Positions 7,845 to 15,396 are shown, counted from the first letter of the stretch. The stretch: 31,596 nucleotides of DNA from an uncultured Eubacteriales bacterium (GCA_948607205.1 CAPERS010000013.1:1-31596); one strand, 5' to 3'. Numbers and translations: made by a program. Notes: generated from the sequence alone by a model not told the origin.

Positions 7845-8240
7845 CTATTTTGCAAATTGAACAACTGGAGCTGTTATCATTGGACCGATTTGAGAATGAG
7901 TTGTTATGTTTGCCACAACTGTTGCAATTGTTGTTGCAAGAACGCGAGAAACTTGGCTGTTTGCAAAGTATGCCACTTCATCAGCAAGGTCATCAAATTC
8001 TTTTGCATCAACAACAACTTCCATGCTCATTTCAACTTCTAGTGAAAAAAGTGTTGCAGGACTTGGCTTGATATTTCTTTTAAAGAAAACTTTCACAGCG
8101 TCTTGGCGAAGCCTTTCAACCTTCATTTCATCCCAAACTTTCATGTTGATTGTTGAGTTTGGTGATGGTTCATTATGCCTTGAATATTCAATTTTTTCAA
8201 TGATAGGCTTAAAATTCATATTTTTTATAACTTTTTCCAT
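7845..8240 (-). CDS. SecB-like chaperone domain protein
   Basis: A 131-residue protein. The C-terminal part, VLATTIATVVANITTHSQIGPMITAPVVQF in pieces (about 100-129), has the pattern of the SecB family end, where a helix ending in the ANLTA-type motif is followed by a G-x-P-x-[IL]-x-P-[IV]-x-F tail. The N-terminal half has alternating strands (FKPIIEKIEYSR, INMKVWDEMKVERL, TLFSLEVEMSMEVVV), as in the SecB fold, and the length is right. SecB proteins hold unfolded clients for export; in low-GC Gram-positives SecB-like members are sporadic and some serve toxin-antitoxin pairs or phages. AAAGGGAGA precedes the ATG. No SecA contact residue can be judged from this sequence. No toxin gene is adjacent. 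Confidence 0.55.
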   Translation of the reverse strand: MEKVIKNMNFKPIIEKIEYSRHNEPSPNSTINMKVWDEMKVERLRQDAVKVFFKRNIKPSPATLFSLEVEMSMEVVVDAKEFDDLADEVAYFANSQVSRVLATTIATVVANITTHSQIGPMITAPVVQFAK

Positions 8241-8297
8241 ATATTTTCTCCCTTTATTTTATTGACTTAAATCTTGTTTTTAATCAATCTACGCTTT

Positions 8298-8326
8298 ATT
8301 TTAGCATAAAACTCGATAATAAGCAA
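8298..8326 (-). promoter_or_regulatory. Promoter of the SecB-like gene
   Basis: On the minus strand TTGCTT (8326-8321), 17 nt and TAAAAT (8303-8298) with an extended TG. The leader is about 50 nt. Confidence 0.7.
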
Positions 8327-8387
8327 ACAAAAACAGAAAATTGTTGATTTTTAAAATATAACCCTTTTTTGATGTTTTTTTATTAAC

Positions 8388-8519
8388 TGCGCGCGTTTCG
8401 CCTTCAAAAATACAAGTTTTTTGAAGGCATGTTTATCAATGGTCGCTGAAATACTTTCAGCGTCCATTGATAAACAAAGCCCGTTGCACTTTTTGTGCAA
8501 CAGGCTTGAAACGCGTGCA
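8388..8519. other. Four-way-junction (cloverleaf) inverted-repeat element
   Basis: One strand folds on itself almost completely. The outer stem is TGCGCGCGTTTC (8388-8399) with GAAACGCGTGCA (8508-8519), 12 bp including one G-U. Arm A, 8400-8428, has 11 bp and a 7-nt loop. Arm B, 8430-8476, has 13 bp, a T-T mismatch, 8 bp and a TAC loop. Arm C, 8477-8507, has 5 bp, a C-A mismatch, 7 bp and a TTTTT loop. Only A8429 is unpaired at the junction. It lies between the 3' end of the Spo0A-like gene and the promoter of the SecB-like gene. On the minus strand arm C followed by TTTGTTT could act as the Spo0A-like gene's terminator. I know of no named family with this layout. Confidence 0.85.
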
Positions 8520-8547
8520 TACTCCAAACAAAATAATTATCCGAAAA

Positions 8548-8931
8548 CTACTCAGGTTTTCTTAAAAACTTTTCAACTTCAAACTCAATCTTCTCAGCAA
8601 GAAGAGCAATAAGTTCGCTGTTTGTTGGCTTACGGTCACCTTTATAAATCACGCAACCATAAATATCATTGAGTCCAAGAAGCCCTTTGTTAATATACGC
8701 AACCTCAATTGCATGACGCATGCTTCTTTCGATTGCAGGAACTTTTGTTTGCACAACTTCTGCAACTTTTGGATAAAGCATTTTTGTGACATTATCAAGA
8801 TATTTAGGGTTATCAACAACAAATTTAACAGCAAGACGTAGATATTCAAATCCAGACAATTTGGCATAAATTCCAATTGAAACTAAATAATCAGTAACCT
8901 TTTTATCAATATAATTTGTTCTTTTGTCCAT
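8548..8931 (-). CDS. Stand-alone Spo0A DNA-binding domain protein
   Basis: A 127-residue protein that aligns over its full length with the C-terminal effector domain of Spo0A, the master regulator of sporulation. Matching blocks are KLSGFEYLRLAV (25-35), VTKMLYPKVAE (48-58), the recognition helix region ERSMRHAIEVAY (68-79) with E68, R69, R72 and H73 conserved, and KPTNSELIALLAEK (101-114). The phosphoacceptor receiver domain is completely absent and no start or open frame could supply it upstream. GAGGAGGAAAC precedes the ATG. Without a receiver it cannot be controlled by the usual phosphorelay, so activity would depend on its amount or on partners. Two 0A-like boxes lie upstream of its promoter. 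Confidence 0.9.
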   Translation of the reverse strand: MDKRTNYIDKKVTDYLVSIGIYAKLSGFEYLRLAVKFVVDNPKYLDNVTKMLYPKVAEVVQTKVPAIERSMRHAIEVAYINKGLLGLNDIYGCVIYKGDRKPTNSELIALLAEKIEFEVEKFLRKPE

Positions 8932-8960
8932 GTTTCCTCCTCGTGTAAGTTTACTTGTTT

Positions 8961-8989
8961 AGTATATATTATTGTAAAAAAACTTACAA
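8961..8989 (-). promoter_or_regulatory. Promoter of the Spo0A-like gene
   Basis: On the minus strand TTGTAA (8989-8984), 17 nt and TATACT (8966-8961). The leader to the ATG at 8931 is about 25 nt and holds the ribosome binding site. Confidence 0.7.
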
Positions 8990-9024
8990 GAATTTATAAG
9001 GAAAAATTTTTATATTTCCCAAAA

Positions 9025-9051
9025 TTCGACAATTTGTAACGGACTACGACA
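9025..9051 (-). promoter_or_regulatory. Two 0A-like boxes upstream of the Spo0A-like gene
   Basis: On the minus strand TTGTCGAA (a full match to the 0A core TGTCGAA, core at 9031-9025) and TTGTCGTA (core TGTCGTA at 9051-9045, one mismatch) are direct repeats exactly 20 bp apart, about two helical turns. They lie 36-62 bp upstream of the -35 hexamer, on the side of an activator site. Confidence 0.65.
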
Positions 9052-9133
9052 AATACTTTTGTAAAATTTTATAAAACTGACTATTTCTGTTCAATTTTTC
9101 AAAAATGAAAATTTATTGCTTTGACTTAACTTT

Positions 9134-9640
9134 TTAAGCCATATTTTGTTCATCTTTATTTAAACTTTTCATGTTGTGCTTATGTTGTTTATCAAAGATT
9201 TCATTGCTATCGGTTAACACTTTTATAACATATTTATAAATTTCACTGGCATAGCGCTCACTTCCGCTGTTTTTGGCTGTTGAAGCAGAATCGATAAGTT
9301 TGTTCAAAAATTTATGAAATTTTCCTGAAGTCTTCAATGTTTTTGAAACATCTTTTGTAAGCCATTTTAAATCGTCTTGTTCAAGATTTACAACATTCTT
9401 TGCTTTTTCTCCAACTATTGAATTTTGCCACTTATTGTTGAGCATTGAAATCATAGATTTTTCAATCGAAAACGCATACTCCTCTTTCTCTGCCTTTTCA
9501 ATAAAATCAACAATCTCCTTTTCACTTAAGCGCTTTAAAAGTTTATCGTTTTCATTGATAATAAATTCAAGACTTGAATTTATGACCTTTCTTACCTCGT
9601 TTTCGTCACATTTTTTACCGGCAATTTTATATTTTTTCAT
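9134..9640 (-). CDS. Hypothetical helical protein, 168 aa
   Basis: I do not recognise this family. The protein is charged and almost entirely helical, with lysine- and glutamate-rich stretches and no membrane segment or signal peptide. A GTG at 9655 would add five residues, but those codons contain the AGGAGGAAG ribosome binding site, so the ATG at 9640 (MKKYKIAGKK) is the start. It is divergent from the AraC-family gene, with 106 bp between the two starts, so regulation by that protein is possible but not shown. Confidence 0.6.
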   Translation of the reverse strand: MKKYKIAGKKCDENEVRKVINSSLEFIINENDKLLKRLSEKEIVDFIEKAEKEEYAFSIEKSMISMLNNKWQNSIVGEKAKNVVNLEQDDLKWLTKDVSKTLKTSGKFHKFLNKLIDSASTAKNSGSERYASEIYKYVIKVLTDSNEIFDKQHKHNMKSLNKDEQNMA

Positions 9641-9731
9641 AATCTTCCTCCTCACCTTAATTTTAACACGGTTTTTTTTAGAAAAAGTGACTTTTTTAGA
9701 AGCAAAATTGTTACTAATTATTGCTTTTGTA

Positions 9732-9740
9732 TGTTATAAT
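9732..9740 (+). promoter_or_regulatory. Extended -10 promoter of the AraC-type gene, leaderless
   Basis: TGTTATAAT (TG one base before TATAAT at 9735-9740) ends 6 nt before the ATG at 9747. No good -35 at 17 bp and no Shine-Dalgarno are seen. Confidence 0.65.
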
Positions 9741-9746
9741 TTACTT

Positions 9747-10508
9747 ATGAATGTTTATATTCAACTAAATAAAGCAATTCGATACATTGAAGAAAAACTT
9801 TTTGAAGAAATTGACCTAAAAACTTTAAGCCAATTCCTTTGTGTGAACATTTCAAGTTTTAAGACTATATTTTCAATCTTGACCGGTCAAACGGTGACCG
9901 AATACATCAAAAAGCGCAGACTTAGCGAAGCCATCAAACTCATCGAAAAAGATAAGATTATAAACGTTGCTATTCTCTGTGGTTATGACAGCCGTGCATC
10001 TTTTTCTCGAGCATTTAAAAAATTTCATGGATATAATCCTTCGGAATATAAAAAAGGCAAAAGTTTCAAGTATTTCAATTCTATATATTTCAATGAAAAT
10101 TGCAAAGACCACCCTTCAATCTTAGCAAGCTACAAATCTTTGCCTAGTTTAACACTATATGGTATTAAATGTGAATGTTATAATTTTCAACAAATAGAAA
10201 AATTTTGGCAAGAGATGAAAAACAAACACAAAGAAATTATTGAAGCAAAAGAATCTTTTGGGCTTGTTTATTATGACAAATTTACTTCAAAGTTAATTTA
10301 TTATATCGCCCTTCGCGATAAATTTGATTTTAATGAAACAAAAATCACCATTCCAAAAACAACTTCTATATCAACGATTCTCAAAAATCCGGTTGCATCA
10401 CAAATTTCAAAAATTGGAAATGAAATAAACAGCAAAGACTTGGCAAATTTTCCAGACATTGAAATTTACACATCAAATCAAGTTGAACTTTTATATAAAG
10501 TTGATTAA
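9747..10508 (+). CDS. AraC-family regulator with GyrI-like effector domain
   Basis: A 253-residue transcription factor. The first ~100 residues are the double helix-turn-helix of AraC/XylS proteins: IRYIEEKLFEEIDLKTLSQF, the second recognition unit VAILCGYDSRASFSRAFKKFHGYNPSEY. The rest (from about 115, SYKSLPSLTLYGIKCEC) resembles the GyrI/Rob effector-binding domain found in multidrug-responsive regulators. An in-frame extension upstream to 9435 lies over the divergent gene and is not coding; the ATG at 9747 lies 6 nt after an extended -10, so the mRNA is probably leaderless. The next gene, 40 bp downstream, is a transporter, the usual target of such regulators. Confidence 0.88.
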   Translation: MNVYIQLNKAIRYIEEKLFEEIDLKTLSQFLCVNISSFKTIFSILTGQTVTEYIKKRRLSEAIKLIEKDKIINVAILCGYDSRASFSRAFKKFHGYNPSEYKKGKSFKYFNSIYFNENCKDHPSILASYKSLPSLTLYGIKCECYNFQQIEKFWQEMKNKHKEIIEAKESFGLVYYDKFTSKLIYYIALRDKFDFNETKITIPKTTSISTILKNPVASQISKIGNEINSKDLANFPDIEIYTSNQVELLYKVD

Positions 10509-10513
10509 TTATT

Positions 10514-10541
10514 TTGAAAAAACAAAAAAAATCCGTATAAT
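10514..10541 (+). promoter_or_regulatory. Promoter of the MATE-HAD fusion gene, leaderless
   Basis: TTGAAA (10514-10519), 16 nt and TATAAT (10536-10541). The ATG at 10549 follows after 7 nt and no ribosome binding site fits. Confidence 0.7.
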
Positions 10542-10548
10542 AAATTTT

Positions 10549-12501
10549 ATGAAAAATAAACTTGCGATAAAAAAGAATATTAAAAATTTCAACAAATATT
10601 TCTTTCAAACATTTAAAACAGGGAAATATCTTTTAATAAAATATATCGGCACTGCAATTCTTATGAGCGTGATTGCAGTTCTTTCCAACCTTTTACAAGT
10701 GGAAGAACTCACCTATCTCAACGCAGTTTTGGCAGTTGACTATTTTTCATCTATGATTTCTTTTGGAATTTATACCGGCACAAACATTCTTGCAAATCAA
10801 AACTTTTCTTCCAAGACTTATGTTCGCAAATTCACTGGAATTGGTTTCAAACTTGCAGTTTTTCTTAACCTTTTGTTTGTTGCCATCCTTATTATCTTTC
10901 CAAAATTTATTATGACAAGCCTGACAGGCTTTTTCCCAAACGACTACACTTTCTATTATTTAATGTGTGGCTACGCTTTTCTTAGCGGAATAAAAGGTTA
11001 TGTCAGTGACATTCTTAAAGCCTTGCAAATTTTCAAACAACAATTTATATCTGACATTTTGACGCTTATAATCACCATTGCAGGCTTTGCAGGTCTATAT
11101 TTTTATGGCGGTGGAATTTACACACTCAACAATATTGCAATTGTCTATATTATTGCAAACTTAATAGGCCTTTTGCTTGGGTTATACTATTTATCTCACA
11201 ACAAAATTATTAAAATCAATTTGTTTGCAAAAACGCCAATCAAACTTTCAAGAAAACAATGGTCTATTATTGTCATTAATTTTGCAATCGAATTTGTTTG
11301 GGAGATTGGTTATTTTGCAACCAGCGTTCTTCTTCTCAGGCTCAGTGACGCAATGCTCAACACCTATTCTTATCTTGAAACTGTGCTAGACTTATTTAAT
11401 GGTTTCCTTTTTGCTTATATCAACATCACCTGCATTCAGATTGCAAGAAATCTTGGTCGAAGCAATTTCAAAAAGGCCTTCCAGCATGCAAAATATTCAA
11501 TCTATGGAACTCTTATCATTTGGCTAATATATTTTCTTGCCAGCATGGCACTTATTTATCCAATCGCCCTTGGAGCGAATGATGAATATTTCAAAATCAT
11601 GTTCACAGTTGTGCCTTGTTACACAATCATTCACCTTCTGAGATTTTTAACTTGGAATTTCAGTTCATATATGCTCTCGCTAGGCGGAAAAAACAAAATT
11701 TTATTGGCGCTTGAAATTTTCAGTTCTATTACTTTGGTTGGGCTATGTTTTGTTGCAAAATATATTCCTGACAACATTCCACTTTCATATTTTATCATAA
11801 CAATCCCAGACATAATTTCACTGGTTGCTTGCGTGATTATTTTTCTTAGGAAAAAATGGATGGCAAATATCAATGATGACCCAAATCTTCTCAAAAACAA
11901 AATTAAATGTTTTATATTTGACTTTGATGACACTTTATACTATGGCGTCAATTGGGGCTTCTGGGCAAAACTCAAACTCGACTTTCTCAACAATCATTTT
12001 TCTCACCTAAGCGAAGAGGAAAGAAAAAACATTTTGAAAAAATATAAATGCTATCGAAAGCCAAGCAAAATTGATTTGTGTCAAATTTTGAATGATATTG
12101 AAGGCTCATGCCAAGCATGGCTTGACTATCGCGATAGCCTTGAAATGACAGAGGCTGAAAAGAAAGGTAAGGCAATAAAACCAAGTGACCTTAAAAAGTT
12201 TGCCAAGCATGGCAAATGCTATATCGTTTCAAACGCTCGCATGAAAGATATAAAGGCTTTTTCTGAATACTATAAAATTGACCTGTCGCTTTTTGAAGAG
12301 GTCATTATAAATGATTTTGCAGTCAATAACACATCAAAAAAGAAATATTATTGGAAAATTATGATAGAAAACAAACTTTTGCCAAATCAAATCATGGTCA
12401 TTGGCAACAATTATAATTATGACATCAAACCAGCGAAAGATTTGAAAATGAACTACTATAAATGCAAAGATGGCTTCACTTATGAAAAAGTTGTGGGATA
12501 A
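10549..12501 (+). CDS. MATE-like transporter fused to HAD phosphatase domain
   Basis: A 650-residue fusion. Residues 1 to about 440 form roughly twelve membrane helices with the layout of MATE/MOP-type drug or lipid exporters. From about 450 a complete HAD domain follows: DFDDTLYYG (motif I, D458 and D460), a helical cap with a WGFWAKLKLDFL stretch, VSNA (motif II), a lysine-rich segment and GNNYNYDI (motif IV, where the usual first Asp is Asn). The reading frame is continuous. An in-frame extension to 10459 overlaps the regulator gene and was rejected: the ATG at 10549 is 7 nt from a TATAAT. Transport of a phosphorylated substrate, or regulation of transport by the HAD domain, is inference. 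Confidence 0.85.
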   Translation: MKNKLAIKKNIKNFNKYFFQTFKTGKYLLIKYIGTAILMSVIAVLSNLLQVEELTYLNAVLAVDYFSSMISFGIYTGTNILANQNFSSKTYVRKFTGIGFKLAVFLNLLFVAILIIFPKFIMTSLTGFFPNDYTFYYLMCGYAFLSGIKGYVSDILKALQIFKQQFISDILTLIITIAGFAGLYFYGGGIYTLNNIAIVYIIANLIGLLLGLYYLSHNKIIKINLFAKTPIKLSRKQWSIIVINFAIEFVWEIGYFATSVLLLRLSDAMLNTYSYLETVLDLFNGFLFAYINITCIQIARNLGRSNFKKAFQHAKYSIYGTLIIWLIYFLASMALIYPIALGANDEYFKIMFTVVPCYTIIHLLRFLTWNFSSYMLSLGGKNKILLALEIFSSITLVGLCFVAKYIPDNIPLSYFIITIPDIISLVACVIIFLRKKWMANINDDPNLLKNKIKCFIFDFDDTLYYGVNWGFWAKLKLDFLNNHFSHLSEEERKNILKKYKCYRKPSKIDLCQILNDIEGSCQAWLDYRDSLEMTEAEKKGKAIKPSDLKKFAKHGKCYIVSNARMKDIKAFSEYYKIDLSLFEEVIINDFAVNNTSKKKYYWKIMIENKLLPNQIMVIGNNYNYDIKPAKDLKMNYYKCKDGFTYEKVVG

Positions 12502-12591
12502 TAATTTTTATTAAAATGAAGAAAAAGAAAGTGAAGAACGCATAAGATATGGTTATGACGACGAGAAAGATTATTAAAAGCACCAACTCTT

Positions 12592-12622
12592 AAAAAAACA
12601 CCTAAAATTTAGGTGTTTTTTT
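12592..12622. terminator. Bidirectional terminator, inside the end of the nucleotidase gene
   Basis: AAAAAACACCTAAA and TTTAGGTGTTTTTTT form a perfect stem. It ends the transporter gene on the plus strand, and on the minus strand it contains the final codons and stop of the nucleotidase gene. Confidence 0.9.
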
Positions 12623-13198
12623 GCCTTTTTCATTTTGACTTAAATTGTAAATCACTCTATAAACTTCACCCCAGTTGCTTACATATTCTAAATATTTATT
12701 TTCTGGAACTTTACCCACATTTGAGTTAAGACAGAGTGACATGATTTTATTTTTGCTTAAACCCTCGCAAATATGAAAGTTATCGTCAATCATGACATCA
12801 ACTTTTTCATTTAAACAGGTTTGAATTTTGTCAGTTTCGTTCCAGAATATTTTACTAAACTTAATTTTAGCTTTTTTAAGTTTTCGAAGTGTAACTTTGC
12901 GAGTTTTTTTATCATCTTTCCTAGCTGTTATAAAAACGATTTCATGCCCAGCCTCTATAAACTTATCAAGCACAATCTTTGCGCCTGGAACAAGATTAAA
13001 GTCGTCTAAATGAAGATGGTTTTTCATATACTCATCAAACTCTTCTTTTGTCCAGTCATATTTTTCTTGCACGCGAACCTCATCCCTGTCAATAACACTG
13101 TTGCGTTTTAACACTTCAACATCAAAAATCTCAGCCCAGGTTGCCCACAAAAGTTCAGTATTAAAAACAACTCCGTCGATATCAACACCGATTTTCAT
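12602..13198 (-). CDS. 5'(3')-deoxyribonucleotidase-like HAD phosphatase
   Basis: A 198-residue HAD protein of the NT5C/YqfW type, which removes phosphate from (deoxy)nucleoside monophosphates. Motif I is GVDIDGVVFNT (nucleophile D6, general acid D8), motif II is FITAR, and motif IV is VMIDDN. AAGGAG precedes the ATG at 13198. The start overlaps the end of the YjbR gene by 17 nt, so the two form one operon. The last residues are encoded by the terminator stem, which makes the C-terminus (KGKKTPKF) probably unimportant. Confidence 0.82.
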   Translation of the reverse strand: MKIGVDIDGVVFNTELLWATWAEIFDVEVLKRNSVIDRDEVRVQEKYDWTKEEFDEYMKNHLHLDDFNLVPGAKIVLDKFIEAGHEIVFITARKDDKKTRKVTLRKLKKAKIKFSKIFWNETDKIQTCLNEKVDVMIDDNFHICEGLSKNKIMSLCLNSNVGKVPENKYLEYVSNWGEVYRVIYNLSQNEKGKKTPKF

Positions 13199-13889
13199 AT
13201 TTTTCTCCTTCGCTCACTTTTTTCTTTGCCAAAATGTAACTTTGGTCAATCTTTTCATAAATCTCTTTTAAGTCAACCTTTCCTTCCAAGCAAATTGTTA
13301 CCCAATTTTTCTTATTCATGTGATATGCTGGAAAATATTTCTTATAATCAACAAGTCGATTAATATCTTCACTATTCATTCGCAGAATAATGGTTTCGAC
13401 ATTTTCATCACTTTCAATCCCAAGTTTTCTTTTTGAAAGTGTGACCAAAAGTCCATACCATTTGCGATTGTCTTCGCGACGCCAAATTGCATTATTGTCA
13501 AACTTTTCCCATAAAAATTCAAGTTCGTCGTTATATTTAGACTTAACATAATTTATGACCTGCTTTGATTGATCACTTTTAAAAATCTCAGTTTTAAAAC
13601 AATTTTTTGCAATCTCTTCCAGCACTTTATTATATTCTTGTCTAACCTCTCCAACAAACTTGCCAGCCACACCTTCAACCAAGAAAAGAGTGTAGGGCTC
13701 ATCATTTTCAATATCATAAACTTCTGACTTTATTTCGTTATCTTTAATTTTGACAGTCAGTTTCATTTGATTGTTTAAAATAAAAGTTGAAAATTCAAAA
13801 AACTCTCCAATTTTTTTAAAACCAAAATTTTTAAGTTTTCCAATATCAACAGTTTTATTCTTAAAAACTTGTTTTAAAACACTATCCAT
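13182..13889 (-). CDS. MmcQ/YjbR-family protein with N-terminal extension
   Basis: A 235-residue protein. The C-terminal ~115 residues match the YjbR fold: AIWRREDNRKWYGLLVTLSKRK, the acidic strand VETIILRM, then HMNKKNWVTICLEGKVDLKEIYEKIDQSYILA, the typical W-x-[TS] and helix end. The first ~110 residues are a mixed domain found before YjbR in longer members. The fold resembles DNA-binding proteins, but its job is not established. A longer reading frame to 13988 has no ribosome binding site; AAAGGA 7 nt before the ATG at 13889 fixes the start. It is the first gene of a two-gene operon with the nucleotidase. Confidence 0.8.
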   Translation of the reverse strand: MDSVLKQVFKNKTVDIGKLKNFGFKKIGEFFEFSTFILNNQMKLTVKIKDNEIKSEVYDIENDEPYTLFLVEGVAGKFVGEVRQEYNKVLEEIAKNCFKTEIFKSDQSKQVINYVKSKYNDELEFLWEKFDNNAIWRREDNRKWYGLLVTLSKRKLGIESDENVETIILRMNSEDINRLVDYKKYFPAYHMNKKNWVTICLEGKVDLKEIYEKIDQSYILAKKKVSEGEKYENRC

Positions 13890-13969
13890 TTTAAAATCCT
13901 TTTTATATTCAGACTTACTGAAAGTATAACATAACTTTCTCTTTTCACAAAGGAAAAACAGATTTTTGA

Positions 13970-14003
13970 ATAAAAAAAACAACCTCAAAAGGCTGTTTAA
14001 AAT
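13970..14003 (-). terminator. Terminator of the Nudix gene
   Basis: On the minus strand AAACAGCC, loop TTTTGA and GGTTGTTT (one G-U) followed by eight T. It directly follows the Nudix stop codon. Confidence 0.85.
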
Positions 14004-14494
14004 TATTGATTTTCTTGTTCCTCGCCATAGCCACGTTGTGAAAATGATTTTCCTTGTGAAAAACTTTCAATTGCAAGTTTTGCTGATGGAATAATCTCGT
14101 TTGGCAATTTATCTAAATCAAACCAATCAAGTTTATCTGCTTTATAAACAATATTTCCTTTAACAAGTTCTGGTTGTATTTCAGGTTCACCTTGAAACTT
14201 ATCACATGCCACATAGAATTGAATTGTTTGCCTGTCAGTTTTATGTTGCATGCAATGAACAATCTCTAAATCCTCTTTATTGATTTTGATATTTAATTCT
14301 TCTCTTGCTTCGCGAACGATACAGTCTTCAATCGTTTCCTCATTTTCGATATGACCACCAACTAAATTCCATTTGCCATCATTCCATCCAGTGTTGGCTC
14401 TTCGTTGAAGTAAAATCCTCCCTCCCCTAAAAAGCAAGACATCAACAGCAACGTAATATAAAGTTCTTCCTCGCTCATCTTTATTAATTTTCAT
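14003..14494 (-). CDS. Nudix hydrolase
   Basis: A 163-residue Nudix protein that hydrolyses a nucleoside diphosphate linked to another group; the substrate cannot be told from sequence. The Nudix box is near-perfect: G47, E53, then R61-E62 and E65-E66, with the final Gly replaced by N68. WNLVGGHIE precedes it. An ATG at 14506 lies on the AGGAGG ribosome binding site and is not the start; the ATG at 14494 is correctly spaced. It is a single-gene unit with its own promoter and terminator. Confidence 0.92.
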   Translation of the reverse strand: MKINKDERGRTLYYVAVDVLLFRGGRILLQRRANTGWNDGKWNLVGGHIENEETIEDCIVREAREELNIKINKEDLEIVHCMQHKTDRQTIQFYVACDKFQGEPEIQPELVKGNIVYKADKLDWFDLDKLPNEIIPSAKLAIESFSQGKSFSQRGYGEEQENQ

Positions 14495-14513
14495 AATTTC
14501 CTCCATATAAATA

Positions 14514-14542
14514 TTATATCACACATAAATCATATTTGCAAG
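14514..14542 (-). promoter_or_regulatory. Promoter of the Nudix gene
   Basis: On the minus strand TTGCAA (14542-14537), 17 nt and TATAAT (14519-14514). Confidence 0.7.
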
Positions 14543-14587
14543 TTATTATTTTTGATGGTATATTGCTACTTTTTTCAACTTCCCCTA

Positions 14588-14615
14588 TTGACAAGTGCAT
14601 GAAAATGAGTATAAT
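14588..14615 (+). promoter_or_regulatory. Consensus promoter of the 216-aa hypothetical gene
   Basis: TTGACA (14588-14593), 16 nt and TATAAT (14610-14615). AAGGGGGAT follows 5-9 nt before the ATG at 14637. Confidence 0.8.
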
Positions 14616-14636
14616 AAAAATTGCAAAGGGGGATTT

Positions 14637-15287
14637 ATGGAAAAAATAGATTTTAAGGATATACCAAATTCAATAGTGGTTGCAGGTGTCTTTTTACTAA
14701 AAGACTACCTAGATGAAAATGGGCTGTTTCGATTCAATGAATTCGATGATGAATCATATTTCACAAATGATGGCACAAATCAAATTTATAATGGAACACT
14801 TAAAGAACAACCCTATCAGTGCATCTCAAAATTTTTTGATGAAAAGAAAAGAAATTTTCAAACTTTGAAAGGCTTTTTCCCTGAGATAACACAATATGAT
14901 GAGTCATATCTCGAAAAAGCCAAGCATATTAACGCTGAACCGAAACATTCATTGGTTCTTAAATTAAAAAACATGAAAATGTATGAAACAATATCAATGA
15001 AATTGATTGAAATCATCAATACGTTATGTCAAAAATTTGCTGAAAATCAAGCACGATTTTTATCAGTTCGTTCAAACTTTTCACATCACAATATTGAAAT
15101 CACAGACGATTTTTGCAGAGTTTATCGCTTAACTGCCAAAAATGCAAAATTTCTTTACAACAAAAACATTGCAAAACATGAAGAAAGCATTGTGCCAGCA
15201 CGCAAAAGAATTTCAATACAATATAATAAATACATTGATACTGTTATTAATAACAGCGTCAAAAAAGATGCTGAAAGTAATATGTAA
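14637..15287 (+). CDS. Hypothetical protein, 216 aa
   Basis: I do not recognise this protein. The N-terminal half is acidic and aromatic (ENGLFRFNEFDDESYFTNDG), the middle is helical with lysine-rich stretches, and the C-terminus is basic. No signal peptide or membrane helix is seen. A possible H-H pair occurs near 157-158 (RSNFSHHNIEIT), as in some helical nucleases, but that is not enough to assign one. The ATG at 14637 was chosen for its AAGGGGG ribosome binding site; an upstream in-frame ATG at 14595 lies inside the promoter. A consensus promoter and a strong terminator make it a single-gene unit. Confidence 0.6.
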   Translation: MEKIDFKDIPNSIVVAGVFLLKDYLDENGLFRFNEFDDESYFTNDGTNQIYNGTLKEQPYQCISKFFDEKKRNFQTLKGFFPEITQYDESYLEKAKHINAEPKHSLVLKLKNMKMYETISMKLIEIINTLCQKFAENQARFLSVRSNFSHHNIEITDDFCRVYRLTAKNAKFLYNKNIAKHEESIVPARKRISIQYNKYIDTVINNSVKKDAESNM

Positions 15288-15296
15288 TTGACAATT

Positions 15297-15334
15297 AAAA
15301 AATATAGCCTTATTAAATGGGCTATATTTTTTTT
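15297..15334 (+). terminator. Intrinsic terminator
   Basis: AAATATAGCC, loop and GGCTATATTT form a stem followed by T residues just after the 216-aa gene. Confidence 0.85.
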
Positions 15335-15396
15335 AATTAGACAAGAATAATAGACAAAATTGACTTAATATTTCAAGATTAAAACTTTTTATTTAA

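Noticed and set aside
7850..8265. Plus-strand ORFs over the SecB-like gene
   Set aside because: They are antisense shadows of 7845-8240 without start signals, while the minus frame has a promoter and a good ribosome binding site.
8388..8519. CRISPR repeat or simple terminator as the explanation of the cloverleaf element
   Set aside because: No repeat unit recurs as in CRISPR. Arm C with TTTGTTT could end transcription on the minus strand, but that does not explain arms A and B or the outer stem.
9435..9746. Upstream extension of the AraC-family ORF
   Set aside because: The extra part lies antisense to the divergent hypothetical gene and crosses the promoter at 9732-9740.
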